A stretch of DNA of 64,000 nucleotides from Methylophilus methylotrophus DSM 46235 = ATCC 53528 (GCF_000378225.1 NZ_KB905141.1:107043-171042), one strand, 5' to 3'. Shown: positions 17,665-26,670, counted from the stretch's first letter. Translations and numbers: made by a program. The notes: generated by a model not told the origin, from the letters alone.

Positions 17665-18452
17665 GCGGTTCCCCAAAGTGTAATGATCTGTTGCTGAATA
17701 AACGGTGAAATCCAGGCCACGCCGAGACCACAAGCAATCAACAGGCATTGCACCAGTAAATCCTGCGGGCGATATTGCGTTTGCAGCGTTGGCACTAAGT
17801 CTGCCAGGGCGATGTAGATAAAACTGGCCGCGGCCAGTAACAAGGCGTAGGGAATCAACGGAGCGATATGGGTAAAACTCAACCAGCCAACCAAGCCACC
17901 CAAAATCATGGCCGAGCCCGAGAGCATATTGAGCAGGAGCGCACGGGATTTACTCAAGCCAGCATTGATCAACACCATAAAATCTGAAATCTCTTGCGGG
18001 ATTTCATGCGCGACAATCGCAAACGCTGTCACCCAGCCCAACTTGATATCTGTCAGGAAACTGGCCGCCAGCAAGATGCCATCGACAAAATTATGGATGC
18101 CATCGCCCAGCAGAATAATGGCCACTTGGCCACCAGACTGATGTTTTGCAGGATGTGTAGAAACAGGTGCAGTGTCCGCATGATGGAAATGCCGCCACAA
18201 TGCCAGCTTCTCCAGAATGAAAAACAACAACATCCCGGCTACCAGCATCCAGCCTGCGTTGGTTAGGTTGATGCCTTGATTTAAGGCTTCCGGTAATAAA
18301 TCCGTGAAAGCAAACCCGAGAAGAACACCAACGGCAAATGCCACCATGCGTCGCGCATGATTGGCGAACAGGGTATTGGATAACCAGCCGGCGATCAGTA
18401 CCGAAACCACACCACCGGCGGTACAAGCCAGCATTAAACTGGGGAATAACAT
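17661..18452 (-). CDS. ZIP family divalent metal transporter
   Basis: 263-residue inner-membrane metal importer with about eight helices. The metal-site motifs of ZIP proteins are intact: [10 protein letters not shown] (H120, N121, D124) in helix 4 and HEIPQEISD (H149, E150, E154) in helix 5. A His-containing cytoplasmic loop (RHFHHAD...STHPAKH, 87-104) precedes helix 4. First gene of the large minus-strand metal cluster; two palindromes directly upstream (18460-18490 and 18502-18524) probably control it. Zinc is the expected substrate, though ZIP members can carry Fe, Mn or Co. Not close enough to E. coli ZupT in layout to use that symbol safely. Confidence 0.88.
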   Translation of the reverse strand: MLFPSLMLACTAGGVVSVLIAGWLSNTLFANHARRMVAFAVGVLLGFAFTDLLPEALNQGINLTNAGWMLVAGMLLFFILEKLALWRHFHHADTAPVSTHPAKHQSGGQVAIILLGDGIHNFVDGILLAASFLTDIKLGWVTAFAIVAHEIPQEISDFMVLINAGLSKSRALLLNMLSGSAMILGGLVGWLSFTHIAPLIPYALLLAAASFIYIALADLVPTLQTQYRPQDLLVQCLLIACGLGVAWISPFIQQQIITLWGTA

Positions 18453-18459
18453 GCTTGAA

Positions 18460-18490
18460 CTTTAAAATGCAATTTTGTTGCATTTTAAAG
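18460..18490. promoter_or_regulatory. Palindrome 1 before the ZIP gene, putative Zur operator
   Basis: 13-bp arms CTTTAAAATGCAA (18460-18472) and TTGCATTTTAAAG (18478-18490) with spacer TTTTG. The core TGCAA-N5-TTGCA equals that of palindrome 2. It lies 7 bp before the ZIP ATG, so it overlaps the leader and could also form an mRNA hairpin. Confidence 0.55.
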
Positions 18491-18501
18491 GTTGAGGGAT
18501 T

Positions 18502-18524
18502 TAATTGCAACAATGTTGCAATTA
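18502..18524. promoter_or_regulatory. Palindrome 2 before the ZIP gene, putative Zur operator
   Basis: Perfect 10-bp arms TAATTGCAAC (18502-18511) and GTTGCAATTA (18515-18524) around AAT, 23 bp in all, the usual span of Fur-family boxes. The same core stands before the M14 hydrolase at 8112-8126. Its end overlaps a possible minus-strand -10 hexamer, CATAAT. Confidence 0.65.
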
Positions 18525-18680
18525 TGATTAGTTAAGATTTTGTGAATTAGAGTGTCTCAGATCAATAGCATTGTCCGAGCGTAAGCTTGTCATTAGGATA
18601 GACTTACGTTGGCAGGATATGAAAATTTAAGATTTAGATTGAGAGGGCTAAAAAATAACGACAGTATTCGATTCGGCGAA

Positions 18681-19100
18681 CTAACCTCTCTTGGCAACTT
18701 TTCTAGAAATAAGTTTATGCATGATCCAGGGTAGGGGCGTTTTGCTAAGCCACTGTCTATGGTCTGCCACCCACGGATAGGTTCGGCTAAGCAAGGGCCT
18801 TAATATTCGACTGGACCAGAGTTTGCCAATCTTTGTGAAGCCTGTCACGGTGTATGCCGCGGCAAACACATCGACACCATTGATCCAGCGTCCCATGGCG
18901 TCTTGCGCATGAATCCTGTTCATCAGGGCGTCACGCGTGACTGGGCAACTGTCGGGTAACTGCATTGCAGTTTGTGAACAGTCGACCAGTATTAACTGGT
19001 TTGTATCATCAGCTTGCTTCAGCGTCTCCATTTCAGTCCGACACAAGGGACAGGATGCATCGTAATAAATGGTCAGCGGAAAGGTAATTTCTGAGCGCAT
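18681..19100 (-). CDS. DCC-family thiol-disulfide oxidoreductase-like protein (DUF393)
   Basis: 139 residues. The N-terminus has the family signature YYDASCPLCRTEM (about residues 12-24), a DxxCxxC redox-like motif on a thioredoxin-like fold, followed by the conserved DCSQTAM and a distal YPWVADHRQWLS. Members are called predicted thiol-disulfide oxidoreductases, but the activity is little studied. It lies 123 bp after zur and 228 bp before the ZIP start on the same strand, with no coupling to either. The region 18525-18680 between it and the ZIP operators has no gene. Confidence 0.8.
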   Translation of the reverse strand: MRSEITFPLTIYYDASCPLCRTEMETLKQADDTNQLILVDCSQTAMQLPDSCPVTRDALMNRIHAQDAMGRWINGVDVFAAAYTVTGFTKIGKLWSSRILRPLLSRTYPWVADHRQWLSKTPLPWIMHKLISRKVAKRG

Positions 19101-19223
19101 GATTAAGTTCTCAAAGGAATTCTGCTAGATTAAAGCGCTGGTCTTAGCCCTTGAATCCACTCACTTATGAGCATCAAAAATCACGCAAGTTCGCGTGCTC
19201 ATTGCGTCTACAACACCAGCAGG

Positions 19224-19697
19224 TTAAGCGTGTACGACTGCAGTTGTTTTCTGGCAATCCGGACACAATCCCTTCAAGCTAATCTCAATATTTGACACCT
19301 GATAAGTATCAAAAATCGCTTGTGGAATATGTGCAGCGAGTTCGTGTATGCATAACACGGTGCCGCAGGACTGGCAGAGCAGGTGGGCGTGGCCGTGGTT
19401 GTTAAGCATGCCCGGAGAGGAGCTGCTCGGCGTTTTAAAACTACGTTTTGGGCTGTTTAACTGGTATTTCCATGCACGGTCTTCGGTGGATATTTTGTGG
19501 ATGAGGGCATTTTCCTGCAACCAGTCGAGGACGCGATACACCGTGACCCGGTCAATTTCTTTCACGCCTTGCAAGGCGTTGAGGATTTCAGGCTGACTTA
19601 AGGCGGTATGCGAGTTGATCAGCGTCGTGAGCACGGCCGTTCGTGCTTGTGTAGGGCGTAACCCGGCTTCTATCATCAATTGTTCAGCGGTAACCAT
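19224..19697 (-). CDS. zur: Fur-family zinc uptake regulator Zur
   Basis: 157-residue metalloregulator. A winged helix (DRVTVYRVLDWLQ, about 49-61) binds DNA. The C-terminal dimer domain has HGHAH (about 102-106) and two CxxC pairs, CQSC and CPDC, the structural zinc site of Zur/Fur proteins. The absence of the Fur-typical HHDH block and the neighbouring ZIP, COG0523 and DUF1826 genes favour Zur over Fur. Its start is 8 bp after the selO stop, so the two are likely cotranscribed. No copy of the TGCAA-N5-TTGCA palindrome is seen before selO-zur, so zur is probably not autoregulated by that motif. Confidence 0.88.
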   Translation of the reverse strand: MVTAEQLMIEAGLRPTQARTAVLTTLINSHTALSQPEILNALQGVKEIDRVTVYRVLDWLQENALIHKISTEDRAWKYQLNSPKRSFKTPSSSSPGMLNNHGHAHLLCQSCGTVLCIHELAAHIPQAIFDTYQVSNIEISLKGLCPDCQKTTAVVHA

Positions 19698-19705
19698 GGC
19701 TAAAA

Positions 19706-21295
19706 TTATGAACTACACGACAGCATGGAGCAACCCGCCTTTTGTCTTGCCCAGTTGGGGCGCTTTTCCGCAAACTTTTCTTTGCCAGGCTGCAGGGTAT
19801 ACGGGTGGCGTAATACTTCCAGTAACTCCAGCAGGCGGCTATTGTCGCCAGTTGTGGCTAAATTAATGGCTTCTTGCGCCAGGTAATTGCGCAGCACATA
19901 GACCGGATTGGCGGCAGCCATGCGGTGCTGGCGTTGCTCTAATGATTGCTGGGATTGCGCCAGGCGTTGGCAATAAGTCATGAGCCAGGCCTGGATATCC
20001 TGGTTAAAATCTTGCCAGCCTTTTTGCGTGTAAAAAGCGTTTTGCAGCGTGCTCACTTGCGGCTGTTGCAGGTCAATCTGCGCAAGGTGGGTAAAAAATA
20101 GTGTCTGGTCAATTTCGGCACGGGTCATGATCTCAAAAATCTGGTTGATGAGCTCGCCATCCCCCTCCTGCCAGCGTTCAAAGCCAAACTTGTCAGCGAG
20201 GTTAGTGGTGAGGGCGCGGAAGTAAGTCTGGTCATAGGTAGCTAATCCGTCTTCAAGGCCTTGTTGCGAGGGCAGGATAGTACTTAAAGCTTCTGCGAGC
20301 CGTTCAAGATTCCAGCGTGCAATATCGGGTTGGCGGCCAAAGCAATAGCGCCTTCCTTGGGCATCCGTCGTGTTGGGTGTCCAGCCAGGATCAAAATTGT
20401 CTATCCAGCCATACGGGCCGTAGTCAATCGTCAGGCCGAGGATAGACATATTGTCGGTATTCATCACGCCGTGGACAAATCCCACGCGCATCCAGTGCGC
20501 GATCATCACTGCCGTACGGGCGCACACTTCTTCAAACCAGGCTTCAATCAGTTCGGGGGCAGGATTGTTGACATCCAGCTGCAGGCCGGTGGAAGGCCAC
20601 CAGTCGGCAAAATCGCGGTCCAGCGTAAAGCCAATCAGGCGTTTTAACAGCCCAAGCTCTTCGCGACTGGCAAGCAGTTCAAAATGCCCAAAGCGCGTGA
20701 ATGAGGGCGCCACGCGGCAGACAATCGCGCCTGGTTCGAGCTGCGGATTGCCGTTGTAAAACATATCACGGACGACTTGGTCGCCAGTGGTGACCAGGCT
20801 CAAGGCTCGCGTGGTTGGTACGCCCAGATGGTGCATGGCTTCCGAGCATAAAAATTCGCGCAGGCTGGAGCGCAATACCGCGCGGCCATCGGCTGAACGT
20901 GAGTAGGGGGTTTCGCCAGCGCCCTTGAGCTGTAACTCAAAACGTTTTCCGCCATGCACCAGTTCACCGAGGTAAATCGCCCGCCCATCGCCCAGTTGAC
21001 CAGCCCAGTGCCCAAACTGGTGGCCGCCGTAGCGGGTGGCATAGGTAAACATGCCGTCCAGCATGCCATTGCCGCCCAGTGTTTCTATCAGTTCGCGGTC
21101 TTGCAAGTCGGCGGCTGTGAGGCCCAGCATGTCGGCCACTTCTGCGCTGTAAGCGATCAGTTGCGGATCTTTAACGGGTGTCGGTTGTACAGCAGACCAC
21201 AAGCAGTCACTGACTTGTCTGGTGTAGTTGTGGCGGATAAGGTCGCCCGGTAGTTCTCGGACAAAACGGTTATCAAAATTAAGCGGCTTCATCAT
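19706..21295 (-). CDS. selO: Protein adenylyltransferase SelO (YdiU)
   Basis: Pseudokinase-fold enzyme that transfers AMP from ATP to Ser/Thr/Tyr of target proteins, linked to oxidative stress. 529 residues. Family blocks are clear: RYGGHQFGHWAGQLGDGRAI (about residues 88-107), LKGAGETPYSRSADGRAVLRSS, GVPTTRAL, FVHGVMNTDNMSILGLTIDYGPYGW and the Cys-containing C-terminus CSMLSCSS, which may form a regulatory disulphide. The start is the first of two ATGs (21293-21295); no clear ribosome binding site is visible for either. It is divergent from the RNB nuclease gene and leads into zur. Confidence 0.93.
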   Translation of the reverse strand: MMKPLNFDNRFVRELPGDLIRHNYTRQVSDCLWSAVQPTPVKDPQLIAYSAEVADMLGLTAADLQDRELIETLGGNGMLDGMFTYATRYGGHQFGHWAGQLGDGRAIYLGELVHGGKRFELQLKGAGETPYSRSADGRAVLRSSLREFLCSEAMHHLGVPTTRALSLVTTGDQVVRDMFYNGNPQLEPGAIVCRVAPSFTRFGHFELLASREELGLLKRLIGFTLDRDFADWWPSTGLQLDVNNPAPELIEAWFEEVCARTAVMIAHWMRVGFVHGVMNTDNMSILGLTIDYGPYGWIDNFDPGWTPNTTDAQGRRYCFGRQPDIARWNLERLAEALSTILPSQQGLEDGLATYDQTYFRALTTNLADKFGFERWQEGDGELINQIFEIMTRAEIDQTLFFTHLAQIDLQQPQVSTLQNAFYTQKGWQDFNQDIQAWLMTYCQRLAQSQQSLEQRQHRMAAANPVYVLRNYLAQEAINLATTGDNSRLLELLEVLRHPYTLQPGKEKFAEKRPNWARQKAGCSMLSCSS

Positions 21296-21412
21296 GTTAT
21301 TTTAGTCGGTCTCGCCGCTTAAAGTTCACTGCTTGCCAAAAAACAGTGCGCTTCTCGGGTAAAATAGCGTTTTGAATATCCACAGTGTGAACCTCGCACA
21401 GTTATTTCCCAG

Positions 21413-23335
21413 ATGAATGTTTTTTATGAAGAAGATGGAGGCTTTAAAGTCGCCTCCATTATGTCCGAGGCCGATAGCAGCATGCAGGTCGAAGCGAGCT
21501 CGGGCAAGCGCAGCAAAATCAAAACCGCTAACGTACTGATGCGGTTTGACGGTAGCCTGTCAGGTTTTCTGGAGGCCGCACAGGCTGAGGCTGACACATT
21601 GGATACAGACTTTTTGTGGGAATGCTGTGGTGAGTCTGAATTCAGTTTTGAAGCGCTGGCTGAAGAGTACTATGGCGGCAAGCCCAGTCGGCAACAGGCA
21701 GCCGCTATTGCCATTAAATTACATGGCGCGCCCATGTATTTTTACCGCAAAGGCAAGGGGCAGTATAAAGCGGCGCCTGATGACACCTTGAAAGCAGCCC
21801 TTGCTGGCATGGAAAAAAAACGCCAGCAAGCCGAGCTGATGGCGCAAATGGTGACTCAGCTCAAAGCAGCAACACTACCAGATAGCTTCGCTGGCAAGCA
21901 AGACCAGTTATTGTATGCGCCTGACAAAAGTAGCCTGGAGTGGAAAGCCTTGGACCAGGCCGCTGCTGAACTCAAAAAGTTGCCTATCCAGGTATTGCAT
22001 GATGCTGGCGCGATTCCTTCTGTACATGATTACCATCTGGGTGCTTTTCTGCGCGAGTATTTTTCGCATGGCACTGAATTCCCGCCATTTACGCTGACAG
22101 CGACCCCTGAAGATTTACCATTGTCTGGTGTACAGGCATTTAGTATTGATGACAGTACAACCACCGAGATTGATGATGCCTTGTCGGTGACGCCGCTAGC
22201 TAATGGCAATACACAGGTGGGTATCCATATTGCTGCGCCGTCCTTGGGGGTTGCACCGCGTGAGGCACTGGACAATGAGGTCATGAAGCGCCTCTCCACC
22301 GTGTATATGCCAGGGCACAAAATTACCATGTTGCCAGAAGTGGCGATCCGACCATTCAGCCTGGATGCGGGTGAGACCAAGCCCGCATTATCACTCTATC
22401 TGGAAGTGGCCCCTGATTTCAGTATCGTGCATCAGCACAGCCGACTGGAGCGGGTGCAGATTGCCGATAACTTGCGCCACGATACGCTGGAACCTTATTT
22501 CAATGAAACCACTTTAGAACAGGATAGCGGACATCCATTGTGGTCATCGCTGGTATTCCTGTTCCGTTTTGCCGAGAGCCTGGAAAAAGCCCGTGGCAAA
22601 TATGATCCGACGCGCCCACAACCGGTGGATTACAACTTTTATGTGACTGAGGGAAAAGTCAGCATTATCAATCGCCAGCGCGGTTCCCCCATGGATAAAC
22701 TGGTGGCCGAGCTCATGATTGCCGCCAATAGTCAGTGGGGTCTGTTGCTGGCCGAGCATGGCGTACCTGGTATTTACCGCGCGCAAAATGGCGGCAAAGT
22801 GTATATGACGACCAAGGCTGAAAGCCATCAAGGCTTGGGCGTGGCGCAATATGCCTGGTGTACTTCTCCCTTACGCCGTGCGGTGGATTTAATCAACCAG
22901 CGGCAACTGATCAGTGTGCTGACGCTACAAGACCCTGTCTATGCAGCCAACGGCGATGAAATCGTCGGCCATATGCGGAATTTTGATCAAACCTATAATG
23001 CTTATAACGAATTCCAGACACGCATGGAACGTTACTGGTGCTTGCAATACCTGATCCAGGAAAATATCACTGAAATCGACGCGACCGTCTGGCGTGAAAA
23101 CCTGGTGCGTCTTGAAAGCCTGCCGTATATGACCAAGGTGCACAGTTTGCCAGCGACCAAACCTGGCACTAAAGTCAGGTTGGCGGTGCAGAAAGTGGAT
23201 ACCTTGCTGATGGAGCTGGAGAGCAAATTCTTGCAAGTGGTTGAAGAGGTGATGTCAGCAGAAGCCATGCCAGAAGAAAACAATGCACCCGTTGAAACCG
23301 CCAGTCACTCGGATGAACAGGCAGAGAGCGCGTAA
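21413..23335 (+). CDS. RNB-domain 3'-5' exoribonuclease (RNase II/R-like)
   Basis: 640-residue hydrolytic exoribonuclease. The RNB catalytic core spans about 235-545; FSIDDSTTTEIDDALSV (about 244-260) supplies the acidic Mg2+ ligands, and YAWCTSPLRRAVDLINQRQL is the conserved RNB motif near the end. Flanking OB-type parts are divergent; unlike RNase R at 33459 it has no lysine-rich tail. It is the betaproteobacterial RNB protein usually found near speE-like genes. No good ribosome binding site precedes the ATG. The stop and the next start share one base (TAATG). Confidence 0.85.
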   Translation: MNVFYEEDGGFKVASIMSEADSSMQVEASSGKRSKIKTANVLMRFDGSLSGFLEAAQAEADTLDTDFLWECCGESEFSFEALAEEYYGGKPSRQQAAAIAIKLHGAPMYFYRKGKGQYKAAPDDTLKAALAGMEKKRQQAELMAQMVTQLKAATLPDSFAGKQDQLLYAPDKSSLEWKALDQAAAELKKLPIQVLHDAGAIPSVHDYHLGAFLREYFSHGTEFPPFTLTATPEDLPLSGVQAFSIDDSTTTEIDDALSVTPLANGNTQVGIHIAAPSLGVAPREALDNEVMKRLSTVYMPGHKITMLPEVAIRPFSLDAGETKPALSLYLEVAPDFSIVHQHSRLERVQIADNLRHDTLEPYFNETTLEQDSGHPLWSSLVFLFRFAESLEKARGKYDPTRPQPVDYNFYVTEGKVSIINRQRGSPMDKLVAELMIAANSQWGLLLAEHGVPGIYRAQNGGKVYMTTKAESHQGLGVAQYAWCTSPLRRAVDLINQRQLISVLTLQDPVYAANGDEIVGHMRNFDQTYNAYNEFQTRMERYWCLQYLIQENITEIDATVWRENLVRLESLPYMTKVHSLPATKPGTKVRLAVQKVDTLLMELESKFLQVVEEVMSAEAMPEENNAPVETASHSDEQAESA

Positions 23336-24126
23336 TGTTTAAATTCAACCGAAAAATTCATAAAGCCGTGTCCGACTTTGAGATGGTAGAAGTCACTGAA
23401 ACAGACGGCGTACGCTCCATGCACCTGGGTTCGCCCACCATACAAAGCAGCATGAAGGTCAAGGACCCGTATGCCTTGGTGCTGGCTTACTCCTGGGGCG
23501 CCATGAGTAGCCTGTTGTTCAAGCCAGATGCCAGTAAATTGGTACTGGTTGGTTTGGGCGGTGGCTCCATTGCCAAGTATGTATGGAAATTCTGTCCGCA
23601 GATCCGGCAGACCGTGATTGAACTGAATCCGCAGGTCATTCAGGCAGCACGCAGTCATTTTTACGTGCCTGACGATGATGAACGCCTGCAGATTATCGAA
23701 GGTGACGGTATTGCTTACATTCAACAGCATCCAGGGCAATATGACTGGCTCATGATGGATGCGTTTGGTAGCAATGGTTTGCCGCCAGACTTTTGTACAC
23801 AATCTTTTTTTGATGATTGTGCCGAGGCCTTGACCCCTAACGGCCTGTTTACGATCAACCTGTGGGGCTCGGACAAGAAGTTTGATATCTACATGCAGCG
23901 CATGGAGCAGACATTCGACCAACGCGTACTGATGATGCCTACAGGCAAGCCCGGCAACATCATTGTGTTCGGCTTCAACGCCGAACTGCCTATCCCGGAT
24001 CTGGCGACTTTACGCAAACGTGCACAAGAAGCCATGCAAACGCACAATATCAACTTTCCAGACCTCATAGACCGCCTGCAAGGCGCAAACCCTAATAACG
24101 GCAAGGAGTTTCAACTCGGTGGCTAA
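23335..24126 (+). CDS. Spermidine synthase-like protein
   Basis: 263 residues with the aminopropyltransferase/methyltransferase Rossmann fold. LVLVGLGGGSIAKYVWKF is the nucleotide-binding loop, VIELNPQVI the acidic strand end, and MDAFGSNGLPPDF is where spermidine synthases have their catalytic Asp and DxxD motif. It lacks the usual N-terminal beta domain and the full polyamine-binding pattern, so true spermidine synthesis is not certain. Coupled to the RNB gene upstream and overlapping the next gene by 8 bp, so these three form an operon. Confidence 0.75.
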   Translation: MFKFNRKIHKAVSDFEMVEVTETDGVRSMHLGSPTIQSSMKVKDPYALVLAYSWGAMSSLLFKPDASKLVLVGLGGGSIAKYVWKFCPQIRQTVIELNPQVIQAARSHFYVPDDDERLQIIEGDGIAYIQQHPGQYDWLMMDAFGSNGLPPDFCTQSFFDDCAEALTPNGLFTINLWGSDKKFDIYMQRMEQTFDQRVLMMPTGKPGNIIVFGFNAELPIPDLATLRKRAQEAMQTHNINFPDLIDRLQGANPNNGKEFQLGG

Positions 24127-25306
24127 TTTCCTGAATCAATTTTTCGCAACCTGCCCGCGTGGCCTGGAAGCCATTCTCGTCGATGAGCTCAAGCAGAGCG
24201 GAGCGCGTGATATCACAGCCACCGATGGCGGTGCCAGTTTTAGCGGTGAGTTGTCGGTCTGTTACCACGCCAACCTGCATTCGCGTGTAGCGACACGTAT
24301 CCTCATGCAAGTGGGACGAGGCAAATATACCAAAGAAGATGATATCTACCAGGGTGCGTTAAAAATCAATTGGCCTAACTGGTTTGATGTGAAGCACAGC
24401 ATGATGGTCAAGGTCACGGCGGTGCGTAGCCCGCTTAAAAGCCTGGAATTTATTACCCTGCGTGTCAAAGATGCGATTTGCGACAAATTCCGCCAGGCCG
24501 TCGGCAGCCGCCCGAATATTGATACCCGCGAACCCGCGGTGCGTGTGCATGTGTACCTGACCAGCGACAGTTACCAACTCTATGTCGATACTTCTGGCAA
24601 CCCGCTTTACCAGCGCGGCAACCGTAAAAACAGCATAGAAGCGCCGTTGCGTGAAAACCTGGCTGCGGGTATTCTCAAGCTCACCGGCTGGCAGCCTGGC
24701 CAGGCCCTGCTGGATCCAATGTGTGGCAGTGGTACGTTTTTGCTCGAGGCAGTGATGATGGCGCTCAATATTGCGCCAGGGTTAAACCGTCATTTCGGCT
24801 TTGAAAAACTCAAAAACTTTGAATCTGATACCTTCCGCAAAATCCGCAATGCCGCAGCTAAAGCCGTCAAACCAGTGACTTTCCAAAGCATTTACGGTTC
24901 AGATATGGATTTACGCGCCGTACGCGTCACCAAGCAGAACCTGGAAATGGCAGGGTGGCTGGACGCCGTACAACTGACGCATTGGGAGTTCACCCAGGTA
25001 GTGCCGCCTGCCGAGAGTGGTGTGCTGGTCGCCAACCCGCCTTATGGTGTGCGTATCGGTGAAGATGAAACGCTGGCCGCGCTCTATCCGCAAATGGCCG
25101 CCACGCTCAAGCAGCGCTTTTCTGGCTGGAACACCTATTTCCTCACCAACGATTTGCAGATGCCCAAGCTGATGCGCTTAAGCCCCAGCAAAAAAACGCC
25201 TTTGTATAATGGCCCGCTGGAATGCCGATTGTTTGAAATCAAAATGGTGGCAGGCAGCAACCGCCGTGAGAAGTCAGAGTCACCATTGGTGGATGATACT
25301 CAGTAA
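24119..25306 (+). CDS. THUMP-domain RNA methyltransferase (RlmL N-terminal-like)
   Basis: 395 residues, similar to the N-terminal half of E. coli RlmL, which makes m2G2445 in 23S rRNA. GTG start at 24119 with AAGGAG upstream. A ferredoxin-like and THUMP region (1-160) for RNA binding leads into the catalytic domain with DPMCGSGTFLLEA (about 199-211) and the amino-methylase signature NPPYG. The RlmK half of RlmL (m7G2069) is absent, so this is the single-function form. Third gene of the RNB/speE-like operon. Confidence 0.85.
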   Translation: MANFLNQFFATCPRGLEAILVDELKQSGARDITATDGGASFSGELSVCYHANLHSRVATRILMQVGRGKYTKEDDIYQGALKINWPNWFDVKHSMMVKVTAVRSPLKSLEFITLRVKDAICDKFRQAVGSRPNIDTREPAVRVHVYLTSDSYQLYVDTSGNPLYQRGNRKNSIEAPLRENLAAGILKLTGWQPGQALLDPMCGSGTFLLEAVMMALNIAPGLNRHFGFEKLKNFESDTFRKIRNAAAKAVKPVTFQSIYGSDMDLRAVRVTKQNLEMAGWLDAVQLTHWEFTQVVPPAESGVLVANPPYGVRIGEDETLAALYPQMAATLKQRFSGWNTYFLTNDLQMPKLMRLSPSKKTPLYNGPLECRLFEIKMVAGSNRREKSESPLVDDTQ

Positions 25307-25333
25307 GCTTTTGATTGTTAACAGGATAGCAAA

Positions 25334-25696
25334 ATGACTGATTCAATTGATGCGTTGCGAGCTCGTGTGAATGCCTTTGTTGAAGAGCGCGACTGGGCAC
25401 AGTTTCATTCGCCCAAAAACCTGGCCATGGCCATGATCGTCGAAGCCGCCGAAGTGGTTGAACATTTTCAATGGATGACAGAAGCAGATAGCCGCCAACT
25501 GGATGAAGAAACCAGGCAAAAAGTGGGGCAGGAGCTGGCAGATACCTTTGTCTACCTGCTGCGCATTGCTGAGGTATGTGGCATTGATTTGATTCAGGCT
25601 GCCAATGCGAAAATCGACCTCAATGCACAAAAATACCCGGTTGAAAAATGCAAGGGTAGCAATGCAAAATACACCGAATACCAGTCCATTGATTGA
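25334..25696 (+). CDS. MazG-like nucleotide pyrophosphohydrolase
   Basis: 120-residue all-alpha NTP-PPase of the dCTPase/RS21-C6 (iMazG) type, thought to remove unwanted nucleotides such as modified dCTP. The metal-binding helices are visible as EAAEVVEHF (ExxE, about residues 37-45) and ELADTFVYLL (ExxD, about 70-79), with KNLAMAM before and NAKKxP-like ending NAQKYPVEKCKG. It follows the RlmL-like gene by 27 bp and precedes the YbaK gene by 25 bp, so it probably shares their transcript. Confidence 0.85.
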   Translation: MTDSIDALRARVNAFVEERDWAQFHSPKNLAMAMIVEAAEVVEHFQWMTEADSRQLDEETRQKVGQELADTFVYLLRIAEVCGIDLIQAANAKIDLNAQKYPVEKCKGSNAKYTEYQSID

Positions 25697-25721
25697 TCGC
25701 GATTTGTGAAGGAATACACCC

Positions 25722-26216
25722 ATGACCGCCAATATTCATTCGCCCGTCACTGAGTTGCTCGTGCAACATCACATCCAGTTTCAGGTCATTGAAATCCCAC
25801 TCAGTGAAGACAAGAAACCTATCCGTAGCCTGGAAGAATTACTGTCTGCCCAGGGTTTAGACCCGCAGTCTGTGGTGCGCAGTGTGGTATTCAAAGGAGA
25901 GAGCAGCGGCTTTTGTTTGCTGGCTGTTGCTGGTGGTGGCCGCGCTGATTGGGCTTTGTTACGCAGCCATTTAAACGAACGTAAATGCCGGATGGCCGAG
26001 TATGATGAAGTGCCCGAAGCAACAGGCTATGTCGTGGGTGCTGTGCCGCCCATCGCTTTACCTGAAGGGTTGCGTGTGTTGGTCGATAGCAGTGTGTCTC
26101 GCTATGAGACGGTAGTGATAGGTAGCGGTGTGCTTGGTTATGCCTTGGCTGTACGCTCAGCCGATTTGATGCAATTGTTGAGCAGCAAAACGCAAGGCAG
26201 TTTTGTCAAAGAGTAG
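25722..26216 (+). CDS. YbaK/EbsC family aminoacyl-tRNA deacylase-like protein
   Basis: 164 residues of the YbaK/ProX editing domain family, which hydrolyses mischarged tRNAs such as Cys- or Ala-tRNA(Pro). The pattern SVVFKGESSGFCLLAVAGGGRADWALL and the later GYVVGAVPPIALPEGLRVLVDSSV match the family; the usual catalytic Lys is plausibly K in VFKGE. The sequence is divergent, so the tRNA substrate cannot be named. Last gene of the forward run, convergent with the unknown gene at 26236. Confidence 0.78.
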   Translation: MTANIHSPVTELLVQHHIQFQVIEIPLSEDKKPIRSLEELLSAQGLDPQSVVRSVVFKGESSGFCLLAVAGGGRADWALLRSHLNERKCRMAEYDEVPEATGYVVGAVPPIALPEGLRVLVDSSVSRYETVVIGSGVLGYALAVRSADLMQLLSSKTQGSFVKE

Positions 26217-26235
26217 CATGGCGGGGTATCAGCGG

Positions 26236-26670
26236 TTAATCATTGCCGAGAATGGTATTGAGCGTGCTGCTTTTAGTGCTGGCCACCATGACGGCCGCTT
26301 TGCCGGGATTTTCACTGATATCAGCTACCCAGTCCTCGCTCATGCCTTCCTGCTCAGTATTGAATGATCCGCCCATTAAGCCAGTGAGGCCGATGGTGTC
26401 TTCATTGCTATCATCCCCGTTGCCAAATATCAAGGTAGCATTACTCAATTGATATTGCCGTAATTGTTGCATCAAACCTTTAGCGGTGTAGGTGGCTGCT
26501 GTGCTATCAGCACCGCTTAGCGTGACCTGGCTGCTTGCTGAAGAGGAGTCAGTACTTTCAGGGCTTGCTGTCGTTTCCTTGGCGAGCTGGCTGATGGCGT
26601 CGCTTGAGCCGGTGTTATAGGCTTTATTCAATAATGCTGAGAGGTTGGTTTGAATGGTTGAAACTGACAT
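26236..26670 (-). CDS. Ser/Thr-rich protein of unknown function
   Basis: 144 residues; I recognise no family. There is no signal peptide or membrane segment. The protein has a helical start (MSVSTIQTNLSALLNKAY), a low-complexity Ser/Thr/Ala stretch (residues 20-60, TTASPESTDSSSASSQ), a central helix (KGLMQQLRQYQLSNATLIFG) and an acidic Gly-rich tail. This composition recalls small proteins secreted by flagellar or type III-like routes, but that is a guess. AGGTAAGG just before the ATG supports translation. It stands alone between convergent ybaK and divergent pabC. Confidence 0.6.
   Translation of the reverse strand: MSVSTIQTNLSALLNKAYNTGSSDAISQLAKETTASPESTDSSSASSQVTLSGADSTAATYTAKGLMQQLRQYQLSNATLIFGNGDDSNEDTIGLTGLMGGSFNTEQEGMSEDWVADISENPGKAAVMVASTKSSTLNTILGND

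Noticed and set aside
18460..18490. Palindrome 1 considered as a transcription terminator
   Set aside because: It lies immediately before the ZIP start, has an A/T-rich stem and shares its core with palindrome 2 and the 8112 site, which fits an operator better; a dual role is not excluded.
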